Of a DNA stretch of 64,000 nt, positions 1 to 8,158 are shown piece by piece (positions within the stretch are counted from its first letter, which is position 1; every line of letters starts with the position of its first letter). The position numbers and the translations under genes were made by a program. The notes under the pieces were generated by a model. The model made no database searches. It saw only the letters and a list, made by a program, of their open reading frames with translations, and was not told where the DNA came from. The DNA comes from Clostridium aestuarii (GTDB lineage Bacteria; Bacillota; Clostridia; Clostridiales; Clostridiaceae): the NCBI RefSeq assembly GCF_026735135.1, contig NZ_JAPQER010000001.1:503500-567499 (forward strand), in the 5' to 3' direction.

Positions 1-56
1 GCTTCTGAAACAGTTTTGTTCATCTTCCAGTTTCCTGCTATTATTGCTCTTCTCAT
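1..56 (-). CDS. tpiA: Triosephosphate isomerase, N-terminal fragment (cut by window edge)
   Basis: The minus strand reads MRRAIIAGNWKMNKTVSE, the unmistakable N-terminus of triosephosphate isomerase. It includes the catalytic Asn-Lys pair of the NWKMNK motif. The enzyme interconverts dihydroxyacetone phosphate and glyceraldehyde 3-phosphate in glycolysis. A GAGGTG site at 64-69 precedes two adjacent ATGs. The inner one (56) has the better 7-base spacing, and 59 is the alternative. The gene follows pgk on the same strand, as in the usual clostridial glycolytic cluster. Only about 18 codons are inside the window, so nothing can be said about the rest of the protein. Confidence 0.93.
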   Translation of the reverse strand, partial: MRRAIIAGNWKMNKTVSE

Positions 57-59
57 CAT

Positions 60-379
60 TAAACACCTCATTTTTTTTAATTGATAGTTGAAAATTGAAT
101 GTTGAGAGTGCGGAATGTTTTCATTCATTCAAAACCAGCTTTTAATTTGAAACATATTATAAATATAATTCATATTACTCAAAACTATCAATATCCAACT
201 TTCTATTTAATTTTTTTATTGCTGTCTTTATTCTTAATTAAAATAACAATTTATTATTTTTAAACGTCAGATTTAACCTGCTAACACCATCATTATAAAA
301 AATTTCCCACATGAATTTTTTACTTCCGTTTTTCACTTTGGCCCTTCAAATCTGAACTGTAATAAATAGTCGATATAGA
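60..379. other. pgk-tpiA intergenic region with structured element
   Basis: 320 bases without a convincing gene. An inverted repeat at 361-388 (11-bp arms, 6-base loop) overlaps the pgk stop codon. It lacks a following T-run on the minus strand, so it looks more like an mRNA-stabilising or processing hairpin than a terminator. A second structured element lies at 267-355 and is listed separately. A 54-codon plus-strand open frame from 93 has no ribosome-binding site and was not called. Confidence 0.5.
267..355 (-). other. Nested inverted-repeat element, possible structured RNA
   Basis: Outer 8-bp arms (TCAGATTT at 267-274, AAATCTGA at 348-355) enclose about 73 bases. Inside them is a second hairpin with 8-bp arms (AAAAAATT 297-304, AATTTTTT 314-321) and a 9-base loop. 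The element lies between pgk and tpiA and would be transcribed in their mRNA. No known riboswitch class was recognised. Function is unknown: it could be a dispersed clostridial intergenic repeat or a processing element. Confidence 0.4.
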
Positions 380-1576
380 CTATTTATTACTAAGTGCTGC
401 TATCCCTGGAAGTTCTTTTCCTTCCAAAAACTCAAGTGAAGCTCCTCCACCTGTTGAAATATGAGTCATCTTATCTCCAAATCCTAGGTTGTTTACAGCT
501 GATGCACTATCTCCACCACCAATTATTGTAGTTGCATCTGCTTCTGCTAATGCTTCTGCAACTGCTATAGTTCCTTTTGCAAAATTTGCAAATTCAAATA
601 CACCCATTGGACCATTCCACACAACTGTTTTAGCTTCTTTAACTGCACTTGCAAATAATTCAGCACTCTTTGGTCCTATATCTAATCCTTGTTGATCAGC
701 TGGTATATCTCTGCCTTCCGAAATTCTTGGTTCTGCATCTTCAGCAAATCTATCAGTATAAGTAATATCTACTGGAAGTAACAATTGTACTCCTTTTTCT
801 TCTGCTTTTTTCATCATTTCTTTTGTATATTCAATTTTATCTTTTTCTAAAAGAGAGTTTCCTATTTCATGTCCTAATGCTTTTAAAAATGTGTACGCCA
901 TTCCGCCACCAATTATTAAAGTATCAACTTTTTCTAGTAAATTATTTATAACTCCTAATTTATCTGAAACTTTAGCACCACCAAGAATTGCAACAAATGG
1001 TCTTTTAGGATTTTCAACAGCATTACCTAAAAATTTTAATTCCTTTTGAATTAAATATCCACAAGCCGCTTCTTCAACGAACTCTGTTACTCCAACAGTT
1101 GAGCAATGAGCTCTATGAGCTGTTCCAAAAGCATCATTTACAAACACATCAGCAAGTGATGCTAATTCCTTTGAAAATTTTTCTTCATTTTTAGTTTCTT
1201 CTTTTCTATATCTTGTATTTTGAAGTAAAACAACCTCTCCAGCCTTCATATTAGCTACAGCATTTTTAGCATTTTCTCCAACTACATTATCATCTGCAGC
1301 AAATACCACTTCTTTTCCTAACATTTCTGAAAGTCTTTTAGCAACTGGTGCTAAAGATAATTCTGGTTTTGCTTCTCCTTTTGGTTTTCCAAGATGTGAA
1401 CAAAGTATAACTTTTGCATCGTTTTCTATAAGGTGTTTTATTGTTGGCATAGCTCCTACTAATCTATTCTCATCAGTAATCACTCCGTCTTTTAGTGGAA
1501 CATTAAAGTCACATCTTACTAATACTCTTTTGCCTTTAACTGTAATATCTTCTACTGTTTTTTTGTTCAGCTTCAT
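380..1576 (-). CDS. pgk: Phosphoglycerate kinase
   Basis: 398 residues, the usual length for bacterial phosphoglycerate kinase, which transfers phosphate from 1,3-bisphosphoglycerate to ADP in the cytosol. Visible family motifs are [10 protein letters not shown] near residue 20, SHLGKPKG near 60, [11 protein letters not shown] near 150, the hinge [11 protein letters not shown] near 200 and the nucleotide loop GGGDSASAV near 355. The start follows AGGGGAG by 8 bases. It lies upstream of tpiA, as expected for the glycolytic cluster. Unusually, it is separated from gap by a four-gene nucleoside transporter operon and has its own promoter with a CggR-type operator. Confidence 0.98.
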   Translation of the reverse strand: MKLNKKTVEDITVKGKRVLVRCDFNVPLKDGVITDENRLVGAMPTIKHLIENDAKVILCSHLGKPKGEAKPELSLAPVAKRLSEMLGKEVVFAADDNVVGENAKNAVANMKAGEVVLLQNTRYRKEETKNEEKFSKELASLADVFVNDAFGTAHRAHCSTVGVTEFVEEAACGYLIQKELKFLGNAVENPKRPFVAILGGAKVSDKLGVINNLLEKVDTLIIGGGMAYTFLKALGHEIGNSLLEKDKIEYTKEMMKKAEEKGVQLLLPVDITYTDRFAEDAEPRISEGRDIPADQQGLDIGPKSAELFASAVKEAKTVVWNGPMGVFEFANFAKGTIAVAEALAEADATTIIGGGDSASAVNNLGFGDKMTHISTGGGASLEFLEGKELPGIAALSNK

Positions 1577-1703
1577 GATAATATCTCCCCTCTTTTTTAT
1601 AGAAAAATGTATTCTATTTTTATTAAATACTAAGTTATTTAATCTTCACTTTATTATTATGTACTTTTTTATGTATTTTTATATATTATTATTGTTCATT
1701 TCA

Positions 1704-1740
1704 GGACTTTATTAGTCCCACTTTCAACATTTTTGTCCCA
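1704..1740 (-). promoter_or_regulatory. CggR-type operator of pgk
   Basis: On the minus strand two TGGGAC boxes start exactly 20 bases apart, each followed by a 6-base spacer, and the second ends in AGTCC. This is the architecture known for the B. subtilis CggR operator (CGGGAC-N6-TGTC repeated with 20-base period). It lies just downstream of the -10 box, so bound CggR would block initiation or elongation. The same layout precedes cggR itself at 9224-9260. Confidence 0.75.
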
Positions 1741-1745
1741 CTTCC

Positions 1746-1774
1746 ATTATAATGTAAAGTGGTAGATTTTAAAA
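1746..1774 (-). promoter_or_regulatory. Sigma-A promoter of pgk
   Basis: Minus strand: -10 TATAAT at 1746-1751. A weak -35 (TTTAAA at 1768-1773) lies 16 bases upstream. The bases from the -10 into the operator are nearly identical to those of the cggR promoter (TATAATrGAAGTGGGACAA), which suggests the two promoters share ancestry. Confidence 0.65.
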
Positions 1775-1853
1775 TAGTATTTAAAAATTTTTTTTAGATA
1801 TTGACTATAAATTATATTTTTAGTACCATAATAACAAATATTAACATAAAAGT

Positions 1854-1891
1854 AAAATAGAGTACAGATACATAAATCCATACTCTATTTT
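1854..1891 (-). terminator. Terminator of the nucleoside transporter operon
   Basis: 11-bp arms (AAAATAGAGTA and its complement) with a 16-base loop, followed by a T-rich stretch on the minus strand. It lies 75 bases past the second permease gene and upstream of the pgk promoter. Confidence 0.7.
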
Positions 1892-1966
1892 ACCTTGTTT
1901 TACATTATTTTATAATATTTTTAATAAAATAGTTTTAAAACATATCTCATATAAAAAAATTTTATT

Positions 1967-2881
1967 TTATCTTTCTCCTTTAATATACGGGTCACCATCT
2001 GCTTTTGGTGGAGTTGTTTTTCCTACAAATCCTGCAAGAGCTAACATTGTTAATATGTATGGAATACTTGCATAGAATTCGTTTGGAAGTCTTATTGCAA
2101 AACTTTGAGCAGTTATTTGGAATGCTGTACCAAATGCAAATAACATACAAGCCCACATAGTTCCAAATGGTTTCCAATTTCCAAATATCATTGCAGCAAG
2201 TGCTATAAATCCACGTCCAGCCACCATTCCTTCTTTGTATATAGGAGTGATGCCAATGGATAACGCTGCACCACCAAGACCTGCTAACATACCTGATATG
2301 ATAACACATAAATATCTCATCTTATAAACGTTTATTCCAAGAGTATCAGCTGCACTAGGATGCTCCCCCACAGCCCTCATTCTAAGTCCAAATGGTGTTT
2401 TAAATAAAACGAAGTTAGACACAAAAACTAATATTATAGCTAATATAACAAACCAGTTTAAATCTTTTAATATAGGGACATTTGCTAAAAATCCAGGTAA
2501 TTTATATGATAATCCTTTTACAACATCTGTTTGACCACCAGTTTTAAATATTGGTCCAATTAAAAAACTAGCTAATGCTGTTGAAAAAAGGTTTATAGCC
2601 GTACCTGAAATAATTTGATCCGCTCTTAAATGTATACTTAAAAAAGCATGGATTGCTGCCATTGCTCCACCTGCAATCATTGCAAATAAAATTCCCATTA
2701 TAGGACTTCCAGTTATGAAAGAACCAAAAACTGCAAAAAAGGCTCCAACTATCATCATACCTTCAAGTCCTATATTAACAACTCCAGATTTTTCAGAGAA
2801 AACTCCGCCAAGCCCTGCAAATATAAGAGGTGCTGCCATTCTTAATGTAGCTGCTATCAATGGTATTATGATGTTATCCAT
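1967..2881 (-). CDS. Nucleoside ABC transporter permease (second subunit)
   Basis: 304 residues, hydrophobic throughout, with about eight to nine membrane spans. It has the branched-chain/ribose-type ABC permease pattern, including EKSGVVNIGLEGMM near residue 30 and RAVGEHPSAADTLGI near 170. Proteins of this type pair with a second permease to move nucleosides across the membrane. It overlaps the preceding permease gene by 8 bases, so translation is probably coupled. It is the last gene of the operon, followed by a terminator at 1854-1891. Confidence 0.9.
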   Translation of the reverse strand: MDNIIIPLIAATLRMAAPLIFAGLGGVFSEKSGVVNIGLEGMMIVGAFFAVFGSFITGSPIMGILFAMIAGGAMAAIHAFLSIHLRADQIISGTAINLFSTALASFLIGPIFKTGGQTDVVKGLSYKLPGFLANVPILKDLNWFVILAIILVFVSNFVLFKTPFGLRMRAVGEHPSAADTLGINVYKMRYLCVIISGMLAGLGGAALSIGITPIYKEGMVAGRGFIALAAMIFGNWKPFGTMWACMLFAFGTAFQITAQSFAIRLPNEFYASIPYILTMLALAGFVGKTTPPKADGDPYIKGER

Positions 2882-3956
2882 TTGTTACCTCTCCTTTCTT
2901 TCTCTTATCTGCAAAATATTTAATAATATAGTCAGTTGCAACGAAAATAATTATTATAGATTGTATTAAAAATACTATTTCTTTTGGTATAGCATTCAAT
3001 TGAAGTAGTGTTGCACTACTCTTTAATGCTCCAAATAGAACTGCTGAAGCTATACATCCAATCGGATTAGACTTAGCAAGTAATGCTACTGCTATACCGT
3101 CAAATCCAAAATTAGTAAAAGCCATAAAATCTTGACATTGATACCTTACTCCAGCTACATGTGTTGCTCCCCCAATTCCAGCAATTGCACCTGATAATAC
3201 CATTGCCAGTACCATATTTTTAGCTACACTTATTCCACCATATTCCGATGCATCAGGATTTATACCCACTCCTCTTATTTCATACCCTACAGTAGTTTTC
3301 CATATTAAGAAATATATAAGTATCGCAAAGACTACAGCTATAAAAATACTTATATTCGCCTTACTAATGCTGCTTAAGCGCATCAATCTGGCGCTTTCTT
3401 GAATCAATGGAGTACTTGATTTTCCAGGAGCCGCAAAAATTGATTTTTTAACTATCCAATTTGCAAAGTACATTCCAATATAGTTCATCATAATGGTATT
3501 AACAACCTCATTAATACCAAACTTAGCTTTTAAAAATCCAGGTATTCCTCCCCAAATCGCGCCAATAATTATACCACCTAATACAATTAAAATAGTATGC
3601 GTTACTGGATTTAATCCAGGAATCAAACCAATTACTGCTCCAGCTACCATTCCCATTATAAATTGTCCTTCAACACCTATATTAAACAATCCACATTTGA
3701 ATGCTATAGCATTTGCTACCCCAGTAAAAATTAATGGTGTTACATATGTTAAAGTAGTGAGTGTATTTCTTTTAGTAGAAAAACTTCCTTTCCATATGAT
3801 ACTAAACAAATCTCCTAAAGCAGTAAAATATTCTGTTATTGGATATTGTTTAGCCCATATTACAAAGAATACAGCAACAAATATAGAAATAATAATTGAA
3901 ATCAGTGGAAATAAAAGACTCTTTAATACACTTTTGATTTGTTTATTCACCTTCAT
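2874..3956 (-). CDS. Nucleoside ABC transporter permease (first subunit)
   Basis: 360-residue polytopic membrane protein of the YufP/branched-chain permease family. NIGVEGQFIMG near residue 95 and RGVGINPDASEYGGIS near 230 are the family's cytoplasmic coupling-loop patterns. It forms the channel together with the product of the following gene. The start overlaps the end of the ATPase gene by 14 bases, and its own end overlaps the next permease by 8 bases. This is a tightly coupled operon. Substrate (purine nucleosides in characterised relatives) is inferred from the family. Confidence 0.9.
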   Translation of the reverse strand: MKVNKQIKSVLKSLLFPLISIIISIFVAVFFVIWAKQYPITEYFTALGDLFSIIWKGSFSTKRNTLTTLTYVTPLIFTGVANAIAFKCGLFNIGVEGQFIMGMVAGAVIGLIPGLNPVTHTILIVLGGIIIGAIWGGIPGFLKAKFGINEVVNTIMMNYIGMYFANWIVKKSIFAAPGKSSTPLIQESARLMRLSSISKANISIFIAVVFAILIYFLIWKTTVGYEIRGVGINPDASEYGGISVAKNMVLAMVLSGAIAGIGGATHVAGVRYQCQDFMAFTNFGFDGIAVALLAKSNPIGCIASAVLFGALKSSATLLQLNAIPKEIVFLIQSIIIIFVATDYIIKYFADKRKKGEVTNG

Positions 3957-5484
3957 TCACCTCTTTTTTTTGCTTTTGTAGACTTCCTCCTGCCATAAGT
4001 ACTCCAAGCTTTTGTTCATCTGCATCCGCTCTATCTAAAACTCCTACAATTTCCCCGTCATACATTACAGCTACTCTGTCAGATAAAGCTAATATTTCAT
4101 CTAACTCAAAGGATACTAGAAGAACTGCTTTTTTCGAATCTCTTTCTTCAACAAGTCTTTTGTGTATAAATTCAATAGCTCCTACATCTACTCCTCTTGT
4201 AGGTTGAGATGCAATTAAAAGCTCAGGATCTTTTGATATTTCTCTTGCAACTATTAATTTTTGTTGATTTCCTCCTGATAATGCAGAAGCTGCAACCTCA
4301 TCACTAGGTGTTCTAACATCAAACTCCTTTATTATTCTTTGAGAGTATTCTCTTATTTTTTTGTAGTCCATAACACCTCTTTTGCTAAATGGCATTTTGT
4401 GCTGCATTCCTAATATTGAATTTTCAAATAAAGAATATTTAAGTATAAGTCCTCTTTTATGTCTATCCTCTGGAATATGCCCTAAACCACAATCTATTAT
4501 TTCTCTTGGAGACTTTGAAAATATATTCTTATCTTTTAAAATTATGGTACCGCTTTCACATTTTCTAAGACCTGTTAATGCTTCTATAAATTCCGATTGT
4601 CCATTACCATCTACCCCTGCAATTCCTACAATTTCTCCTGCACGGACAGTTAAATTAACACCATTAACTGATGGCAATCCTCTTGAGTCTTTCACCTGAA
4701 GATTTTCAATTTTTAACACTTTTTTCCCAGGTGTACATGGTTTTTTATCAACTACAAGCTTTACTTTTCTTCCAACCATAAGCTCTGCCAATTCATCTAT
4801 AGATGTATCTTTTGTTTCAACAATTCCAGTAACCTTACCACGTCGAATAATTGTCACTCTATCACTCATTTTCATAACTTCTTTTAACTTGTGAGTAATA
4901 AGTATTACTGATTTCCCTTCTGATTTTAAATTATCAATGATAACTGATAATTCTTCTATTTCTTGAGGTGTTAAAACTGCAGTAGGTTCATCTAATATTA
5001 ATATATCTGCTCCTCTGTATAACGCCTTTAATATTTCAACCTTCTGTTGCTGTCCAACACTTATATCTTCTATAACTGAATTCGGATCAATATTAAAACC
5101 ATATTTTTTTGCTAACTTTTCTACATCTTTTATTGCTTTTATGATATCAAGTTTAACTCCTTTTTTAGGTTCCATTCCTAAGACTATATTCTCCGCTACA
5201 GTAAAATTATGAACCAACATAAAATGCTGATGTACCATACCTACTCCTAATTTTATAGCCTCATTAGGATTAGTTATGTTCACTTTTTTACCTCTTACAT
5301 AAATTTCACCCTTTTCCGGTTGATAAAGACCATAAAGGATATTCATTAATGTTGTTTTTCCTGCACCATTTTCACCAAGTAAAACATGTGTCTCTCCTTT
5401 TAATAAATTAAAGTCCACATTGTCATTAGCTATAGTTCCTGGGAAAACCTTTGTAATGCCTTTCATTTCAATTATATTCTCCAT
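3943..5484 (-). CDS. Nucleoside ABC transporter ATP-binding protein (two ABC domains)
   Basis: 513 residues with two fused nucleotide-binding domains, as in the YufO/RbsA type. Domain 1 has a complete Walker A (GENGAGKTT, near residue 40), signature SVGQQQK and Walker B ILILDEPTA. Domain 2 has a degenerate P-loop (GVDGNGQSE, no GKS/T) but a good signature LSGGNQQK. This asymmetry is normal for the family, where only one site hydrolyses ATP efficiently. It follows the lipoprotein gene across a perfect hairpin (5561-5590), which probably lowers its expression relative to the binding protein. Confidence 0.93.
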   Translation of the reverse strand: MENIIEMKGITKVFPGTIANDNVDFNLLKGETHVLLGENGAGKTTLMNILYGLYQPEKGEIYVRGKKVNITNPNEAIKLGVGMVHQHFMLVHNFTVAENIVLGMEPKKGVKLDIIKAIKDVEKLAKKYGFNIDPNSVIEDISVGQQQKVEILKALYRGADILILDEPTAVLTPQEIEELSVIIDNLKSEGKSVILITHKLKEVMKMSDRVTIIRRGKVTGIVETKDTSIDELAELMVGRKVKLVVDKKPCTPGKKVLKIENLQVKDSRGLPSVNGVNLTVRAGEIVGIAGVDGNGQSEFIEALTGLRKCESGTIILKDKNIFSKSPREIIDCGLGHIPEDRHKRGLILKYSLFENSILGMQHKMPFSKRGVMDYKKIREYSQRIIKEFDVRTPSDEVAASALSGGNQQKLIVAREISKDPELLIASQPTRGVDVGAIEFIHKRLVEERDSKKAVLLVSFELDEILALSDRVAVMYDGEIVGVLDRADADEQKLGVLMAGGSLQKQKKEVNEGE

Positions 5485-5560
5485 CTTTATCCTCCCATTT
5501 TAATTTTGGTAACATAATTATAATTGGACCATATTCTTCAAATTAACCATGTATTCTTTA

Positions 5561-5590
5561 AAAAGCTAGATGTTATAACATCTAGCTTTT
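5561..5590 (-). terminator. Intra-operon hairpin between binding protein and ABC genes
   Basis: A perfect 30-base palindrome (15-base arms, AAAAGCTAGATGTTA and its complement) followed on the minus strand by TTTAAAG. It sits between the lipoprotein gene and the ATPase gene. Partial termination or 3' protection here would give excess binding lipoprotein, a common arrangement in ABC importers. The short T-run suggests incomplete termination. Confidence 0.7.
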
Positions 5591-5642
5591 ATTATACTTT
5601 ACTCTGTAATTTATAAAAACGTCTAATTTACATATTTATTTC

Positions 5643-6767
5643 TTATTGTAAAGGTTCTGCTGTAAATGTTTTAGCTTCTTCTGGTTTTTCTGGAACTTGT
5701 ATTTTGCCTGCTTTTATAGCTTCTGCATATTTATCTGCTAATTCTACAAGCTCATTAGGTACATTTTGTTTAACTATATCTTTTAAGTCTTCTGAAATTT
5801 CTCCTCTTGAAGTTGGAGCTATTCCTACACCATCTTCTTTAAGTCCAAATACTATTGTTTTTCCACCTTCAAATTTTCCTTCAGCAACTGCTTTTGCAGC
5901 TTCATATGTTGCAGTATCAACTCTTTTAATCATACTTGTAAGAATTACATCAGCATACATAGGTTTTTTCTCTTCATCTGTAACTGTTAATACTTGGTCT
6001 TGGTCAACACCTATAGCCCAAACTTGGTTTCCAGCATCTTTAATTTCTTTAGCCGCTTTAAATAATCCTAATCCAACTCCACCTGCAGCATGGAATACTA
6101 CATCACAACCGCTTCCATATTGTAATTTTGCTAATTCATAACCTTTATTAGAATCACCAAAACTATCAGCATATCTAACATCTACTTTTATATCTGAATT
6201 TACAGCTCTTGCACCTGCTATAAACCCTGCTTCAAATTTTCCTATAATTGGGCCTTCTTTACCGCCAATAAATCCTATCTTATTAGTTTTAGTAGTTTTT
6301 GCAGCTATAACTCCTACTAAGAATGAGCCTTCATTTTCTTTGAAAACTAGTGATTGAACATTTGGAGCATCAACTACTGCATCAACTATAGCAAAATGTT
6401 TATCTTTAGCTTCTTCAGAAGTTGCAACTTCTTTTAAAGCTTCCTGCATTTGGTATCCAATTGCAAATGTTAAATTACAATTTTCTGTTAATGCTAAAGT
6501 TTGAAGATGTGGAATGAAATCTTCTTTTTGAGTTGATTCTACTGGCTTATACTCAAAATTAAATTCTTCTTTTGCTTTTTTTATTCCTTCATCTGCCGCT
6601 TGGTTAAATGATTTGTCATTTAATCCACCCTCATCAGTTGAAAGACCTATTTTAATATCTGATGTTGGTTTTTCTTCTGCTTTTTTAGCAGCATCTCCAC
6701 AACCTGCAAACAATGATGCAACAACTGCAACTGATGCTAAAATGGCAACTAATCTTCTTTTTTTCAT
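5643..6767 (-). CDS. BMP-family nucleoside-binding lipoprotein
   Basis: 374 residues. It begins with a lysine-rich signal peptide and a lipobox (SLFAGC, Cys near residue 22), so it should be lipid-anchored outside the membrane. The body matches the Bmp/PnrA/TmpC purine-nucleoside receptor family: KIGLSTDEGGLNDKSFNQ near 40, FAIGYQM near 105, FHAAGGVGLG near 227 and WAIGVDQD near 255. It starts after AGGAGGGG with good spacing. It is the first and probably most abundant product of the transporter operon. Purine nucleoside uptake is the likely role; no substrate can be read from the sequence. Confidence 0.93.
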   Translation of the reverse strand: MKKRRLVAILASVAVVASLFAGCGDAAKKAEEKPTSDIKIGLSTDEGGLNDKSFNQAADEGIKKAKEEFNFEYKPVESTQKEDFIPHLQTLALTENCNLTFAIGYQMQEALKEVATSEEAKDKHFAIVDAVVDAPNVQSLVFKENEGSFLVGVIAAKTTKTNKIGFIGGKEGPIIGKFEAGFIAGARAVNSDIKVDVRYADSFGDSNKGYELAKLQYGSGCDVVFHAAGGVGLGLFKAAKEIKDAGNQVWAIGVDQDQVLTVTDEEKKPMYADVILTSMIKRVDTATYEAAKAVAEGKFEGGKTIVFGLKEDGVGIAPTSRGEISEDLKDIVKQNVPNELVELADKYAEAIKAGKIQVPEKPEEAKTFTAEPLQ

Positions 6768-6803
6768 AAAATTCCCCTCCTATAAACTAAATTGCTTAAT
6801 ATG

Positions 6804-6840
6804 TAGTAAAGGTTTACATATCATTATTCTGCCTCTACTA
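6804..6840 (-). other. Leader hairpin of the transporter operon
   Basis: In the roughly 145-base leader, TAGTAGAGG can pair with CCTTTACTA (9 bp, one G-T). The same 3' arm overlaps a segment that can instead pair with an AAAGGTTT just upstream (6841-6850). Two mutually exclusive pairings hint at a cis-regulatory switch. I could not match it to the purine riboswitch consensus or any other class. Confidence 0.3.
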
Positions 6841-6919
6841 AAAACCTTTTAATTTCTTATGAATTTTACAGTAATTTCAAATTTTTTTATTGTTTGAATT
6901 CCTATAAAATTCTATTTAT

Positions 6920-6948
6920 ACTATACGATAATAAAAAATAAAAATCAA
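6920..6948 (-). promoter_or_regulatory. Sigma-A promoter of the transporter operon
   Basis: Minus strand TTGATT (6943-6948), 17-base spacer, TATAGT (6920-6925). It lies between the gap terminator and the lipoprotein gene, making the transporter an independent transcription unit with a leader of about 145 bases. Confidence 0.6.
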
Positions 6949-7013
6949 GTAAATACCAAAAATCTCCCTATATATTTTTAGCATTTTATTATGATTTAAT
7001 ACTATACATAACA

Positions 7014-7052
7014 AAAATAAGACTCATTTTACTAAAAACGAGCCTTATTTTT
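7014..7052 (-). terminator. Terminator of cggR-gap
   Basis: 13-bp stem (AAAAATAAGgCTC with one G-T) and T-rich flank on the minus strand. It separates gap from the inserted nucleoside transporter operon, so pgk cannot be reached efficiently from the cggR promoter. Confidence 0.85.
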
Positions 7053-7075
7053 GATTATTGTTATATAACTTTAAA

Positions 7076-8083
7076 TTATAATCTATCAGCTACAAATTTT
7101 GCTAAGTCAGCTAATCTATTAGAATATCCTGCTTCATTATCATACCAAGAAACAACTTTTACCAATCTATCTCCCATTGTCATAGTTGATAATCCATCAA
7201 CTATTGATGATCTTAAATCATTTCTGTAATCTATTGAAACTAATGGTTCTTCACTGTATCCAAGAATTCCTTTTAATTCCCCTTCAGAAGCTTTCTTAAA
7301 TGCAGCATTTATTTCTTCTACTGAAGCATCTTTACTTATTGTACATACAAGGTCAACCATTGAAACAGTTGGAGTTGGAACTCTTACAGCCATTCCATTT
7401 AATTTTCCTTTTAATTGAGGTAATACCAATGCAACTGCTTTAGCAGCACCAGTAGTTGTTGGTATCATTGATTCAGCAGCAGCTCTTGCTCTTCTCAAAT
7501 CACTGTGTGGAGCATCTAATATTTTTTGATCATTAGTGTACGCATGAATTGTAGTCATTAATCCAGCTTCTATTCCAAATTCTCTATCAAGTATTTTAGC
7601 AAATGGAGCTAAACAATTTGTTGTACATGAAGCATTTGAAATAATATTATGACTAGCAGCATCATATTTTTCTTCATTAACCCCCATAACTATTGTTATA
7701 TCTTCATCTTTAGCTGGAGCTGAAATAAGAACTTTTTTAGCTCCTGCATCTAAGTGTAATTGAGCTTTTTCTCTGTTTTTGAATAATCCTGTACATTCTA
7801 ATGCTATATCTATTCCCATTGCTCCCCATGGAAGATTTTTAGGGTCTCTCTCTGCAGTTATCTTTATTTCTTTTCCATTAATAACTATAGCGCCTTCTTT
7901 AGCTTCTACAGTTCCATTAAATTTTCCATAAAGTGAATCATATTTTAATAAGTGAGCTAATGTAGCTGGATCAGTTAAATCATTGATTGCTACTACATCC
8001 AACTCATTGCTGTAGTTTGTTAATAGTGACCTAAACACATTTCTTCCGATTCTTCCGAATCCATTAATTGCAACTTTTTTCAT
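7076..8083 (-). CDS. gap: Glyceraldehyde-3-phosphate dehydrogenase
   Basis: 335 residues, standard length. The N-terminal Rossmann motif INGFGRIGR (residues 6-14) binds NAD, with an acidic residue in AINDLTD favouring NAD over NADP. The catalytic Cys153 lies in [12 protein letters not shown] and the catalytic His in TIHAYTNDQ. It oxidises glyceraldehyde 3-phosphate to 1,3-bisphosphoglycerate in the cytosol. It lies 75 bases downstream of cggR and is followed by a strong terminator, so cggR-gap is a two-gene unit. Control by CggR is inferred from the operator at 9224-9260. Confidence 0.98.
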   Translation of the reverse strand: MKKVAINGFGRIGRNVFRSLLTNYSNELDVVAINDLTDPATLAHLLKYDSLYGKFNGTVEAKEGAIVINGKEIKITAERDPKNLPWGAMGIDIALECTGLFKNREKAQLHLDAGAKKVLISAPAKDEDITIVMGVNEEKYDAASHNIISNASCTTNCLAPFAKILDREFGIEAGLMTTIHAYTNDQKILDAPHSDLRRARAAAESMIPTTTGAAKAVALVLPQLKGKLNGMAVRVPTPTVSMVDLVCTISKDASVEEINAAFKKASEGELKGILGYSEEPLVSIDYRNDLRSSIVDGLSTMTMGDRLVKVVSWYDNEAGYSNRLADLAKFVADRL

Positions 8084-8158
8084 TTAAAATTACCTCCTAA
8101 AATAATTTCAATTTAAAATTATTTTTAAAATATATTTATTTATATTTTATTACCTAAG

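Noticed and set aside
93..257. 54-codon plus-strand open frame between tpiA and pgk
   Set aside because: No ribosome-binding site, ends in very AT-rich sequence, and faces against the operon.
1530..1715. 61-codon plus-strand open frame over the pgk start
   Set aside because: Lies antisense to pgk and its 5' untranslated region, with hydrophobic random-looking composition and no ribosome-binding site.
6768..7013. Purine riboswitch upstream of the nucleoside transporter
   Set aside because: The conserved junction and loop-loop sequences of the purine aptamer were not found on the minus strand. Only unclassified hairpins are present.
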